Part shown: one piece after another, positions 53,247 through 61,537 of the stretch
Layout of the letters: each line of letters opens with the position of its first letter
How positions within the stretch are numbered: the stretch's first letter is position 1
Origin: JACDAN01 sp963847235
GTDB taxonomy: Bacteria; Actinomycetota; Thermoleophilia; Gaiellales; Gaiellaceae
Length of the DNA stretch: 64,000 nt
Assembly (NCBI GenBank): GCA_963847235.1
Contig: CAWJYU010000023.1
Span: 1-64,000 of the forward strand
Reading direction: 5' to 3'
Program-made: the position numbers and the translations under genes
Notes under the pieces: generated by a model
The model's input: the letters and a program-made list of their open reading frames with translations, nothing else
Told to the model about the DNA's origin: nothing
The model's database searches: none

Positions 53247-54401
53247 CTAGGTCAGCGGCGTCCCGCGGAGGCAGCCCGCGCCGGAGATCGGGCTCGGCGG
53301 CTGGATCGCCGAGGTCCCGTTGAACATCAGCAGCACCGCCGCGTTGTCGTCCCCGTCGCCGGTGACGCCGAGTCGGCAGTAGATCGTTCGATCCTCCGAG
53401 GAGCGGAACCGCAGCCAGGCGAGCTGGAAGAGCTCGTTCGTCGAGAGGTCGGTCGTAAGCGGGCTGACCAGGTCCTCGCCGATGAACGGCAGCCGGAGAA
53501 AGGTGCCGAAGCTGACCATCTCGTCGAGGGTGGCCTGGAGGACCTGCTGCTGGCGGCCGACGCGGTTCAGGTCGCTCTCGCTCGGGTCCAGCAGGTTCGT
53601 CCTGATCCGTGCGTAGATCTGTGCGTGGCGGCCGTCCAGCTCGTGCCGCCCGCGGCCGAACCTCCAGCCGCCCCAGCGCGCGCAGCGCGCGGCGCTCGGG
53701 TACGGACACTCGATCTTGGTCACCGCCGGCTTCCGCACGTCGACCACGACCCCGTCCAGCGCGTCCACGACTTCCCGGAACGCCGTCATGTCCAGGAGGA
53801 TGATGTGGTTCACCTCGATCCCGAACGCCTCGCGGATCGTCCGGATCGTGAGCGCCGCCCCGCCGTTGGGAAGCGTCGAGTTGATCTTCTCGTGGCCGAA
53901 GCCCGGAATCTCGACCTCGAGGTCGCGGGGGATCGAGAGGTAGGTGATCCCGTGGTGGTCGGGGTCGGTTCGGAGGAGCATCAGCGAGTCGGCGAGCCGG
54001 TTCCCGCGCCGGGTGGGGTGCGAGGAGTGGTCGCTGCCGACGATCAGCGTCGTGCTCGGCTCCGAGAGCATCCAGCCGTCCACCGGCGTGAGCTGAGCCT
54101 TTGCGGGCTCGCCGAGGCGGTCGTTGGCCTCCTCGACGCCGCGGCGCACTGCCAGGTAGCCGGCGACCGTCCAGCCGATCAGCAGGAGGATCAGCCCGAC
54201 GACAACCAGGGTGATGATCCGTCCCGTGCCGAAGCGACGCGGCTTCTTCGCGGGGCCGGGGCCCGAATAACGGCGCGGTTTCGGCGCTTCGCGGGCCGCC
54301 TTCTTCCGCCGCTCGGGCTTCGGAGGTCTGGTGAGGGTCGGCACGCCGCCAGTGGCACGGCCTCCGCGGTAGACGCGGTACGGCTTGTCTTCGCGGGCCA
54401 T
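53247..54401 (-). CDS. LytR-CpsA-Psr (LCP) family glycopolymer ligase
   Basis: 384 residues. Basic cytosolic N-terminus, one membrane helix (IITLVVVGLILLLIGWTVAG, about 60-80), then the LCP domain: TLIVGSDHSSHPTRRGNRLA, DSLMLLRTDPDHHGITYLSI, PRDLEVEIPGFGHEKINSTL and YARIRTNLLDPSESDLNRVG. Conserved Arg and Asp residues that bind polyprenyl-phosphate are present. Attaches cell-wall glycopolymers to peptidoglycan. Divergent from the ROK gene. Confidence 0.92.
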   Translation of the reverse strand: MAREDKPYRVYRGGRATGGVPTLTRPPKPERRKKAAREAPKPRRYSGPGPAKKPRRFGTGRIITLVVVGLILLLIGWTVAGYLAVRRGVEEANDRLGEPAKAQLTPVDGWMLSEPSTTLIVGSDHSSHPTRRGNRLADSLMLLRTDPDHHGITYLSIPRDLEVEIPGFGHEKINSTLPNGGAALTIRTIREAFGIEVNHIILLDMTAFREVVDALDGVVVDVRKPAVTKIECPYPSAARCARWGGWRFGRGRHELDGRHAQIYARIRTNLLDPSESDLNRVGRQQQVLQATLDEMVSFGTFLRLPFIGEDLVSPLTTDLSTNELFQLAWLRFRSSEDRTIYCRLGVTGDGDDNAAVLLMFNGTSAIQPPSPISGAGCLRGTPLT

Positions 54402-54427
54402 CCGGCGGGGTATCGTAGCCGCCGCTC

Positions 54428-55345
54428 GTGAGCGCCCCCCGAGCCATCGGCGTCGACTGCGGCGGGACGAAGATCCTGGCCGGCGTCGTCGGTCGCGACG
54501 GCACGGTCGACCGGCGTCACACGGTTGCGACTCCGACCTCCTCGGAGGAGGACCTCCTCGAGGCGCTGGAAGGCGTCGTGGAGACCCTGCTGGGAGAGGA
54601 CGTCGTTGCGATCGGAATGGGGGTCCCGTCCCAGATCGACCAGCGGACCGGGAGGGCCGTCTCCTCCGTCCACGTCCCGCTGAGCGACGTCGACCTTCGC
54701 GGCCGGATGCGGGACCGGTTCGGGCTGCCGGTGGGAATCGACAACGACGGGAACGTAGCCGCGATCGCCGAGTGGCAGCTGGGCGCGGGGAAGGGGGCGT
54801 CCAACGTGGTGCTGTTGACGCTCGGGACCGGGATCGGAGGAGGGCTGATCCTCGACGGCCGGCCGTTCCGCGGGTCCGTCGGCGGAGGCGCGGAGCTCGG
54901 CCACATGGTCCTCGACTACGGCGGCCCGCCGTGTAAGGGCGACTGCACGGGGCACGGCCACTTCGAAGCGTTCGCGGCCGGGTCGGCCGCCAACGCGCTT
55001 GCCCGGGCGCGCTTCGGCGAGCACGCCGACGCCCGCCGGCTGGTCGACGCCGCCGAGGGCGGCGATCAAGGAGCGATTTCCGACCTGGCCGAGCTCGGGC
55101 ACAGGCTCGGAGCCGGCATCGGCTCGCTCGTGAACATCTTCAACCCGGAGCTCGTGATCATCGGCGGCGGCTTCGCCGACGCCGGCGAGCTCATCCTGGG
55201 CCCGGCGCGGGAGACACTGGCGGTCGAAGGGCTTCCCCTGCCGCGGGAGGTCGTGCGCATCGTGCTGGCCGAGCTCGGCCACGAGGCGGGGATGGTGGGC
55301 GCCGCGCTCGTCGGGTTCGAGACGCTCGACGAATCCACCACCTAG
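54428..55345 (+). CDS. ROK-family sugar kinase (glucokinase-like)
   Basis: 305 residues; GTG start. ATP site AIGVDCGGTKILAGVVGRDG; IGMGVPSQIDQRTG; IDNDGNVAAIAEWQLGAG; LTLGTGIGGGLILDG; zinc motif changed to PPCKGDCTGHGHFEAFAAG, lacking the third Cys of the usual CxCGxxGC. Glucokinase or N-acetylmannosamine kinase activity is possible. Followed 2 nt later by rsmI. Confidence 0.9.
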   Translation: MSAPRAIGVDCGGTKILAGVVGRDGTVDRRHTVATPTSSEEDLLEALEGVVETLLGEDVVAIGMGVPSQIDQRTGRAVSSVHVPLSDVDLRGRMRDRFGLPVGIDNDGNVAAIAEWQLGAGKGASNVVLLTLGTGIGGGLILDGRPFRGSVGGGAELGHMVLDYGGPPCKGDCTGHGHFEAFAAGSAANALARARFGEHADARRLVDAAEGGDQGAISDLAELGHRLGAGIGSLVNIFNPELVIIGGGFADAGELILGPARETLAVEGLPLPREVVRIVLAELGHEAGMVGAALVGFETLDESTT

Positions 55346-55347
55346 CC

Positions 55348-56154
55348 GTGCCGCTCGCGGTCTGCGCGACCCCGATCGGCAACCTCGATGACGTCACGCT
55401 CCGCGTCCTCGACGAGCTCCGGGCCGCGGACGTCGTCCTGTGCGAGGACACGCGCCACACGCGCGGACTCCTCACCAGGCACGGGATCGAGGCGCGGCTG
55501 CTGAGCTACCACGAGCACAACGAGGCGAAGCGCACGGCCGAGGTCCTCCCGCGACTGGCGGCAGGCGAGCGCGTCGCCCTCGTGTCCGATGCGGGGATGC
55601 CCGGCATCAGCGATCCGGGCGCGCGGCTGGTCGGTGCCGCGATCGAGGCTGGGATTCCCGTCACGGTGCTGCCCGGTCCTTCCGCGGTCGAGACCGCGGT
55701 GGCAGCGAGCGGCTTCGAGGTCGACAGGTATCAGTTCGTTGGCTTCCTGCCGCGCGGTGCAGCGGAGCTTTCGGCGCTGTGGCGAGACTTGGCGCAATGG
55801 CGTCACGCTCTTGTCGCATTCGAGTCGCCGAACCGGCTTCCGCGGACGCTGGCGAGCTTGGCGGACGCCCTTCCTGACCGCCCGGTGGCGGTCTGCCGGG
55901 AGCTGACGAAGCGCTTTGAGGAGGTCGTGCGCGGGCCCGCCTCGGAGGTCGCAGAACGGCTAGCCGAAGGGGTAAAGGGGGAGATCACGCTCGTGATCGG
56001 ACCGGCCGCTGTGGAGCCAGGGGTGGACGAGAGCGAGGCTTTGGAGGCCGTCGCCGACCTCGTGCGTGCCGGCTCGTCCCGAAAGGCCGCGGCGGACGCC
56101 GTCTCCCGCCTGACAGGCGTGCCCAAGAAGCGGCTCTACGACGCGTCGCTGTAG
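55348..56154 (+). CDS. rsmI: 16S rRNA (cytidine(1402)-2'-O)-methyltransferase
   Basis: 268 residues; GTG start. Family motifs TPIGNLDDVTLRVLDELRAA, CEDTRHTRGLLTRHGI, LVSDAGMPGISDPGARLVGA, LPGPSAVETAVAASG and FVGFLPRG, and a C-terminal PKKRLYDASL. Modifies the ribosomal decoding centre. Probably co-transcribed with the ROK gene. Confidence 0.95.
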   Translation: MPLAVCATPIGNLDDVTLRVLDELRAADVVLCEDTRHTRGLLTRHGIEARLLSYHEHNEAKRTAEVLPRLAAGERVALVSDAGMPGISDPGARLVGAAIEAGIPVTVLPGPSAVETAVAASGFEVDRYQFVGFLPRGAAELSALWRDLAQWRHALVAFESPNRLPRTLASLADALPDRPVAVCRELTKRFEEVVRGPASEVAERLAEGVKGEITLVIGPAAVEPGVDESEALEAVADLVRAGSSRKAAADAVSRLTGVPKKRLYDASL

Positions 56155-56183
56155 GCGACCTGGACAACAGCCGAACGCCTTGC

Positions 56184-56189
56184 TAGCTT
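56184..56189 (+). promoter_or_regulatory. -10-like TAGCTT, 7 nt before the M23-like start
   Basis: TAGCTT, 7 nt, then the ATG at 56197. Leaderless candidate. Confidence 0.4.
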
Positions 56190-56196
56190 CGCCGCC

Positions 56197-57462
56197 ATGT
56201 TCACCCGACTGGCAACAGCGCTGGCACTCGTCGCTCTGGCCGTGCCGCCCGCGGGTTCCGCGTGGACCTGGCCGGCGCCCGGCGAGGTCATCCGCGGGTT
56301 CGACTACGGCGGCGGTGCGTACACCTCGTCCGGTCATCGCGGGATCGACGTGGCCGGGACACCCGGCTCCGAGGTGCGCGCGCCCGCTGCGGGACGGGTG
56401 ACGTTCGCCGGCTCGCTGCCGACGAACGGTCGGACGGTGTCGATCCGGACCGAGGACGGCTGGGCGGTGACGCTCACACATCTTGGGTCGGTCACGGTCT
56501 CGGCCGGCGACGGCGTGGCGGAGGGCGAGACAGTCGGGACGATCGCCGCCGCCGAGCCTGCCGCGGTTCCGCACGTCCAGCTCGGCACCCGGCGTGCCGA
56601 CGATCCGCACGGCTACGTGGATCCGTTGACGCTGCTGCCCGCGCGCCAGGCCGCTCCGTCTCCTGCGGTGGTGCCCGCGCCCTCGGCACCTGCCCCGCAG
56701 CCGGCGCCCGTGACCGCGGATCCAGCGCCTGCCGAGGCGTTGCCGGCGAACGAGGTCATGCGCGCGACCGCACCCGCCGGTGCGGCGCCTGCGGATCGGT
56801 CGCGACCGAGTCGCGAGAGCCGCTCGACGAGCGGAGCGCAGGTGCACCGCGTGACTCGATCCGAGCCCTCGCGTCGAGCCTCCCGGTCGATCGAGGCGCG
56901 GCCCTCGACGCTCCACACTGCACGTCCGGTCCGCCGGCGTGCGGCGGCGACGCGCCCCATCGGCGAGCGCTCCGCGGCCCGTCCTCCGGCCCGCTCGACC
57001 GTGCGTTCGGCCGTACCCACGCTGCCCGCTCCCGCTTCGGCAGATCCGCCGAGGCGGGCGACGCTCGAGCCCGCACCGGCTCGGGATGCTCGTCCGCCGT
57101 GGCCTCTCGCCGTCGCGGCGCTGCTCGCTCTGACAGGCCTGCTGCTCCTCCGGCGAAGGGTTCGGGAGGCCCCGGCCGCGGCTCCGGTGGCCGCTAGGCC
57201 CACGCCTATCATGGACGCCCATGACCTTCTACCTGACCACACCGATCTACTACGTGAACTCGACGCCGCACATCGGGCATGCCTACACGACGCTCGCGGC
57301 AGACATCCTCGTGCGCCATCACCGGCAGCGAGGCGAAGACACGTTCTTCCTCACCGGCACGGACGAGCACGGGTCGAAGGTCTACCGAGTCGCCGAGGAG
57401 GAAGGGCTCGACCCCAAGGTCTACGTCGACCAGATCGCCGAGAAGTGGCGCGAGGTTCCTGA
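56197..57462 (+). CDS. Secreted, membrane-anchored M23 (LytM)-like protein with altered zinc site and run-on 3' end
   Basis: Signal peptide (LATALALVALAVPPAGSA) and LytM domain about 20-145: SGHRGIDVAG carries the HxxxD ligands and TLTHLGS the next His. The final motif is PHVQLGTR instead of the usual HxH, so one zinc ligand is Gln. A long Pro/Ala/Arg-rich linker leads to a C-terminal membrane helix (WPLAVAALLALTGLLLLRRR). The frame then continues about 80 codons into metG in another frame, which looks like read-through. A TAG at 57195-57197 in another frame is the likely original end, so another small indel is suspected. Probably a cell-wall protein, perhaps inactive. Confidence 0.72.
   Translation: MFTRLATALALVALAVPPAGSAWTWPAPGEVIRGFDYGGGAYTSSGHRGIDVAGTPGSEVRAPAAGRVTFAGSLPTNGRTVSIRTEDGWAVTLTHLGSVTVSAGDGVAEGETVGTIAAAEPAAVPHVQLGTRRADDPHGYVDPLTLLPARQAAPSPAVVPAPSAPAPQPAPVTADPAPAEALPANEVMRATAPAGAAPADRSRPSRESRSTSGAQVHRVTRSEPSRRASRSIEARPSTLHTARPVRRRAAATRPIGERSAARPPARSTVRSAVPTLPAPASADPPRRATLEPAPARDARPPWPLAVAALLALTGLLLLRRRVREAPAAAPVAARPTPIMDAHDLLPDHTDLLRELDAAHRACLHDARGRHPRAPSPAARRRHVLPHRHGRARVEGLPSRRGGRARPQGLRRPDRREVARGS
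57207..57212 (+). promoter_or_regulatory. -10-like TATCAT, 8 nt before metG
   Basis: TATCAT, 8 nt, then the ATG at 57221; no Shine-Dalgarno. Leaderless candidate. Confidence 0.4.
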
Positions 57463-58738
57463 GAAGGTCAACGCGGCCATCGACTTCTTCATCCGCACGA
57501 CGGACGAGGGGCACAAGGCCTTCGTGCAGGACTTCGTCCAGCGGATCTACGACAACGGCGACATCTACGAGGACACGTACGCGGGCCTCTACTGCGTGGG
57601 CTGCGAGGCGTTCAAGAGCGAGGAAGAGCTCGTGGACGGGAAGTGCCCCGAGCACGACACGGTCCCGGAGTGGATCGAGGAGAAGAACTACTTCTTCCGG
57701 CTCTCCAAGTACCAGGAGCCGCTGCTGAAGCTCTACGACGAGCGGCCGGACTTCGTGCAGCCCGACTTCCGGCGGAACGAGGCGCGCAGCTTCATCGCCG
57801 GCGGGCTCCAGGACTTCAGCCTCAGCCGCGCGGGACAGCCGTGGGGAGTGCCCGTTCCGTGGGACCCGGAGCAGGTCGTCTACGTCTGGGTCGACGCGCT
57901 CATCAACTACCTCAGCGCCCTGACCTACGCCCGCCCGGGAGAAGACCTCCGCGAGCGCTACTGGCCGCACGCCAGACATTTGATCGCCAAGGACATCCTG
58001 CGGTTTCACTGCGTCTTCTGGCCGGCCCTGCTCCTTTCGGCCGGGTACGAGGTGCCGCGCCGGATCTTCGTCCACGGCTACCTCACGCTCGACGAGCGCA
58101 AGATCTCGAAGTCCCTCGGCAACGTCATCGATCCGCTCGGGCTGATCGACGTCTACGGGTCGGATGCGGTCCGGTACTGGGCGACCAGATCCGTGCAGTT
58201 CGGCCAGGACGGCTCCGTCTCGATCGACAGCCTCCACGAGCGGTACGAGCGGGAGCTCGGCAACGACCTCGGCAACCTCGTGTCGAGAACGACGGCGATG
58301 ATCGCGAAGTACCGGGACGGGCGGATCCCGATCGCACCGGGCGCCGAGGGCGCGCCGTCGCTCGACGGTCTCGGCGCGGAGGTCGAGAAGCGGATCGACG
58401 ATTTCGACCTCACCGGCGCAATCGATGTCATCTGGGACGCCGTCCGCGCGCTGAACAAGTTCGTGACAGACGCAAAGCCGTGGGAGCTCGCGAAGGACGA
58501 CGCGAACGCCGACGAGCTCGACCGGGTCCTGTACGCGCTCGCCGACGGCCTGCGGGTCGTCGCCGTCGCGCTGCACGCGTACCTGCCCGACACGACGCCG
58601 CAGATCCTCCGCGCGCTCGGACAGCCTGAGGACTTCGACTGGTCCCGCGTCGCGCCGGGCCAGACGGTCGAGACGGAGGACGTCGAGCCGGCGCAGCCGC
58701 TCTTCCCGCGCGTCGAGGCCCCAGCCGCCGCTGCGTGA
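57221..58738 (+). CDS. metG: Methionyl-tRNA synthetase
   Basis: 505 residues. Class I signatures: HIGH as TPHIGHAYTTLAAD, and KMSKS as DERKISKSLGNVID. Zinc-knuckle cysteines in YCVGCEAF and GKCPEH. WVDALINYLSALTYA is the Met-pocket region. No C-terminal tRNA-binding (EMAP) extension. Charges tRNA-Met. First gene of metG-tatD-rsmA-ispE; its stop overlaps the tatD GTG. Confidence 0.97.
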   Translation: MTFYLTTPIYYVNSTPHIGHAYTTLAADILVRHHRQRGEDTFFLTGTDEHGSKVYRVAEEEGLDPKVYVDQIAEKWREVPEKVNAAIDFFIRTTDEGHKAFVQDFVQRIYDNGDIYEDTYAGLYCVGCEAFKSEEELVDGKCPEHDTVPEWIEEKNYFFRLSKYQEPLLKLYDERPDFVQPDFRRNEARSFIAGGLQDFSLSRAGQPWGVPVPWDPEQVVYVWVDALINYLSALTYARPGEDLRERYWPHARHLIAKDILRFHCVFWPALLLSAGYEVPRRIFVHGYLTLDERKISKSLGNVIDPLGLIDVYGSDAVRYWATRSVQFGQDGSVSIDSLHERYERELGNDLGNLVSRTTAMIAKYRDGRIPIAPGAEGAPSLDGLGAEVEKRIDDFDLTGAIDVIWDAVRALNKFVTDAKPWELAKDDANADELDRVLYALADGLRVVAVALHAYLPDTTPQILRALGQPEDFDWSRVAPGQTVETEDVEPAQPLFPRVEAPAAAA

Positions 58739-59469
58739 TCGACACGCACGCGCACCTGCACGCGTGCGCGGAACCGCCTGTGGAGCTGGTCGCCCGAGCC
58801 CGCGAGGCTGGAGTCGACCGCATCCTCGAGGTCGGCGCCTGGCCGGACTCGTGGGGGCAGGTGGTGGACTTCTGCACGCTGAACGAGGCGGTGTTCCCGA
58901 TTCTCGGGATCCATCCCCACAAGGCCGGCGAGGCCGACGCGTCTCAGCTCGGCAGGCTCGCTGATCTCGATCCGGTCGCCGTCGGTGAGACCGGGCTGGA
59001 CTACTACCGCGACTACGCGCCGCACGACGCGCAGCGGCAGCTCTTCCAGGCGCATCTCGCGCTCGCCGAGGAGCTCGGCAAGCCGGTCGTCATCCACTGT
59101 CGGGCCGCCGATGCCGACGTCGCCCGGGCGCTCGGCGACTTCGATGGCACCGTGATCCTCCACTGCTTCTCGTCGCCGGGCCTGCTCATGCCGGCGCTGG
59201 AGCGGGGGTACTTCGTCTCCTTCGCCGGGAACGTGACCTATCCGAACGCCTACGACATCCGCGCAGCGGCCCGGGAGATCCCCGACGACCGGCTGCTGGC
59301 CGAGACCGACAGCCCGTACCTCTCTCCGCAGCCGCGCCGCGGTCGGCCGAACGAGCCGGCGAACCTCGTCCACACCGTCGCCGCGCTGGCCGAGCTTCGC
59401 GGGGTCGAACCGGATGAGCTAGCCGCGCAGCTCGATCGAAACGCGAACGCCGCCTTCGGCCTCGCGTGA
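58735..59469 (+). CDS. tatD: TatD-family metal-dependent DNase
   Basis: 244 residues; GTG start within the metG stop (GTGA). TIM-barrel metal ligands: IDTHAHLHA, VGETGLDYYRDYAPHDAQRQ, VIHCRAADADV, ILHCFSS and LLAETDSPYLSPQP. Exonuclease used in DNA repair or RNA processing. The metG-tatD-rsmA-ispE order is common in bacteria. Confidence 0.95.
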   Translation: MIDTHAHLHACAEPPVELVARAREAGVDRILEVGAWPDSWGQVVDFCTLNEAVFPILGIHPHKAGEADASQLGRLADLDPVAVGETGLDYYRDYAPHDAQRQLFQAHLALAEELGKPVVIHCRAADADVARALGDFDGTVILHCFSSPGLLMPALERGYFVSFAGNVTYPNAYDIRAAAREIPDDRLLAETDSPYLSPQPRRGRPNEPANLVHTVAALAELRGVEPDELAAQLDRNANAAFGLA

Positions 59470-60254
59470 GCGACCTCCCGACTCCGAGCAGGGAGCTCGG
59501 CCAGCACTTCCTGATCGACCACAACATCGTCCGCGTCATCGGGCGGCTGGCCGACGTCCAGGACGAGGACGTCGTGCTGGAGATCGGGCCGGGCCAGGGA
59601 GTCCTCACGGACTACCTGGCCGAGCACGCCGGCGTGGTGCACGCGGTCGAGCTCGACAGACGGCTCGCGCCGCACCTCGAGGAGCGGTTCGGCAGCGCCC
59701 CGAACGTCCACATCCACTTCGGGGACGCGCTGGACCTCGATCCCGCCGAGCTCGATCCCGCGCCGACGAAGCTCGTTGCGAACCTGCCCTACAACGTCGC
59801 CACGCCGATCGTCGTCGAGAGCCTCGAGCGGCTGCCGACCGTGACCTTCTGGTGCGTGATGGTCCAGCGGGAGGTCGCCGACCGGTTCTTCGCCGAGCCC
59901 GGCACGAAGGCCTACGGCGCGGTCTCGGTGCTGATCCAGCTCGCGGCCGAGCGCACCGGGACGCACCCGGTGTCGCGCGAGGTGTTCCGCCCGCGGCCCA
60001 ACGTCGACTCGGCGCTCGTCGCCTTTCGCCGGCGCGAGACGGAGCCGCCGATCCCGTGGGGGGAGCTCAAGGCCGTGGTGGAGGCGGCGTTTGCGCACCG
60101 CCGGAAGCGGCTACCGAACTCGCTCGAGCTCGCGGGGCTCGCCGACCGCGCAAGAGCCGAGGCGGCGCTCGGCGTGATCGACCACCTGCCCACGACCCGC
60201 GCCGAGGAGCTCTCTCCGCCGGAGTTCGTCGAGTTGGCGGCGGCGCTTCGATGA
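59466..60254 (+). CDS. rsmA: 16S rRNA adenine dimethyltransferase (A1518/A1519)
   Basis: 262 residues; GTG start overlapping the tatD stop. LGQHFLIDHNIVRVIGRLAD; SAM motif VLEIGPGQGVLTDYLAEHAG; catalytic NLPYNVATPIVVESL; FRPRPNVDSALVAFRRRE. Dimethylates two adenines near the 3' end of 16S rRNA. Its stop overlaps the ispE ATG (ATGA). Confidence 0.96.
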   Translation: MSDLPTPSRELGQHFLIDHNIVRVIGRLADVQDEDVVLEIGPGQGVLTDYLAEHAGVVHAVELDRRLAPHLEERFGSAPNVHIHFGDALDLDPAELDPAPTKLVANLPYNVATPIVVESLERLPTVTFWCVMVQREVADRFFAEPGTKAYGAVSVLIQLAAERTGTHPVSREVFRPRPNVDSALVAFRRRETEPPIPWGELKAVVEAAFAHRRKRLPNSLELAGLADRARAEAALGVIDHLPTTRAEELSPPEFVELAAALR

Positions 60255-61051
60255 GCGAGCTCCTCGCTCCCGCGAAGATCAATCTCGCACTGGTCGTCGG
60301 GCCCAAGCGGCCGGACGGGAAGCACGAGGTCGCGACGGTGCTCCAACGGATCTCGCTCGCGGACACCGTCCGCCTCGAGCCGGCCGACGCGCTCGACGTC
60401 CACGGCTTCCCGGAAGACACGCTCGTCCGCCGGGCCCTCGAGCTGGTCGCCGTCCAGGCGGGGATCGAGCCGCGCTGGCGCGCGACGATCGAGAAGCAGA
60501 TTCCGGTCGCGGCCGGCCTCGGAGGCGGCAGCTCCGACGCCGCCGCGGCCCTCAGGCTCGCCAACGAGACCCTCGACGGCGCACTGTCGACTGCCGAGCT
60601 CCACGGCCTCGCGGCCGAGCTAGGCGCGGACGTCCCGTTCTTCCTCGCCGCCGGGCCGCAGCTTGGCGAAGGCGACGGCACGGAGCTCACTCCCCTCGAC
60701 CTTCCGCAGGACTATTGGATCGTGGTCGTCACGCCGCACGGCGAGCAGAAGCGCTCGACCGCGGATGTCTACCGCGCCTTCGACGCCCGAAATGGAGCCG
60801 ACGGCTTCGAGCAGCGCCGCACCGAGCTCACGAAGGCACTCGTTCTCGGCGACCTCGCGGCTCTGCCGCCGAACGACCTCGCCACCTCTTCGGTCGCCCG
60901 CGACCTGGCCGAGCTCGGCGCCTTCCGGGCGGACGTGACCGGAGCCGGTCCCGCGGTCTACGGGCTCTTCGCGGAGGAGCCGCAAGCCGTGACCGCGGCA
61001 GCCGCGCTGGCGGCTCGTGGCGAGATCTGGGTGACGACACCAGGCTGGTAG
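60251..61051 (+). CDS. ispE: 4-diphosphocytidyl-2-C-methyl-D-erythritol kinase
   Basis: 266 residues. GHMP kinase: LLAPAKINLALVVGPKRPDG, ATP loop PVAAGLGGGSSDAAAALRLA, ELGADVPFFLAAGPQLGEGD and C-terminal VTGAGPAVYGLF. Fourth step of the MEP isoprenoid pathway. Coupled to rsmA. Confidence 0.95.
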   Translation: MSELLAPAKINLALVVGPKRPDGKHEVATVLQRISLADTVRLEPADALDVHGFPEDTLVRRALELVAVQAGIEPRWRATIEKQIPVAAGLGGGSSDAAAALRLANETLDGALSTAELHGLAAELGADVPFFLAAGPQLGEGDGTELTPLDLPQDYWIVVVTPHGEQKRSTADVYRAFDARNGADGFEQRRTELTKALVLGDLAALPPNDLATSSVARDLAELGAFRADVTGAGPAVYGLFAEEPQAVTAAAALAARGEIWVTTPGW

Positions 61052-61054
61052 CGT
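61049..61054 (+). promoter_or_regulatory. -10-like TAGCGT, 7 nt before a small membrane gene
   Basis: TAGCGT overlaps the ispE stop and lies 7 nt before the GTG at 61062. Leaderless candidate. Confidence 0.38.
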
Positions 61055-61061
61055 CCGCCGC

Positions 61062-61412
61062 GTGATCGAGCAGCCGGTTCTCGAGCACGGATCGACGCGC
61101 TCCGGCCGCTGGCTTCGCCGCCAGCGGACGACGATCGCCCTCGTCATCGCCGTCATCGAGGCGATCCTGGTCGTCTTCGGCGCGATCAACCGTCCGCTCG
61201 CGATCGTCGTGGCCGTCGGGGTGATCGTCCTCTACCTCTGGGTCGGACGGAGGCTTCGACCGCCGCTCCATGACGTCGCCTGGATCGCCGCAGTCTCCCA
61301 GGCGCTCGTCGCGCTGATCCCGCTGCTGTTCTTCGTTCTGGCAGGGGTTGCGTTCGTCGCCGTCGGGATCCTCGCCCTCGTCGCCCTCGTCGTCCTCTTC
61401 AGCCGCCGCTAG
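61062..61412 (+). CDS. Small multi-span membrane protein
   Basis: 116 residues with about four hydrophobic segments (TTIALVIAVIEAILVVFGAI; LAIVVAVGVIVLYLWVGRRL; DVAWIAAVSQALVALIPLLF; AFVAVGILALVALVVLFSRR). Repeatedly found type in actinobacteria, function unknown. Lies between ispE and tRNA-Gln. Confidence 0.75.
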   Translation: MIEQPVLEHGSTRSGRWLRRQRTTIALVIAVIEAILVVFGAINRPLAIVVAVGVIVLYLWVGRRLRPPLHDVAWIAAVSQALVALIPLLFFVLAGVAFVAVGILALVALVVLFSRR

Positions 61413-61449
61413 GCAGTGGCAGACTTGTGCCCGATGGTTTCACCGTCGG

Positions 61450-61523
61450 TGGGGCGTAGCCAAGTGGTAAGGCAGCGGGTTTTGGTCCCGCGATCCCAGG
61501 TTCGAATCCTGGCGCCCCAGCCA
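61450..61523 (+). tRNA. tRNA-Gln (anticodon TTG)
   Basis: Acceptor TGGGGCG pairs with CGCCCCA; D-arm TAGCCAAGTGGTAAGGC; anticodon stem GCGGG/CCCGC around TTTTGGT; T-arm CCAGGTTCGAATCCTGG. Discriminator G and an encoded CCA at 61521-61523. glmU starts 14 nt later. Confidence 0.96.
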
Positions 61524-61537
61524 TTGCGCGAGAGCCC

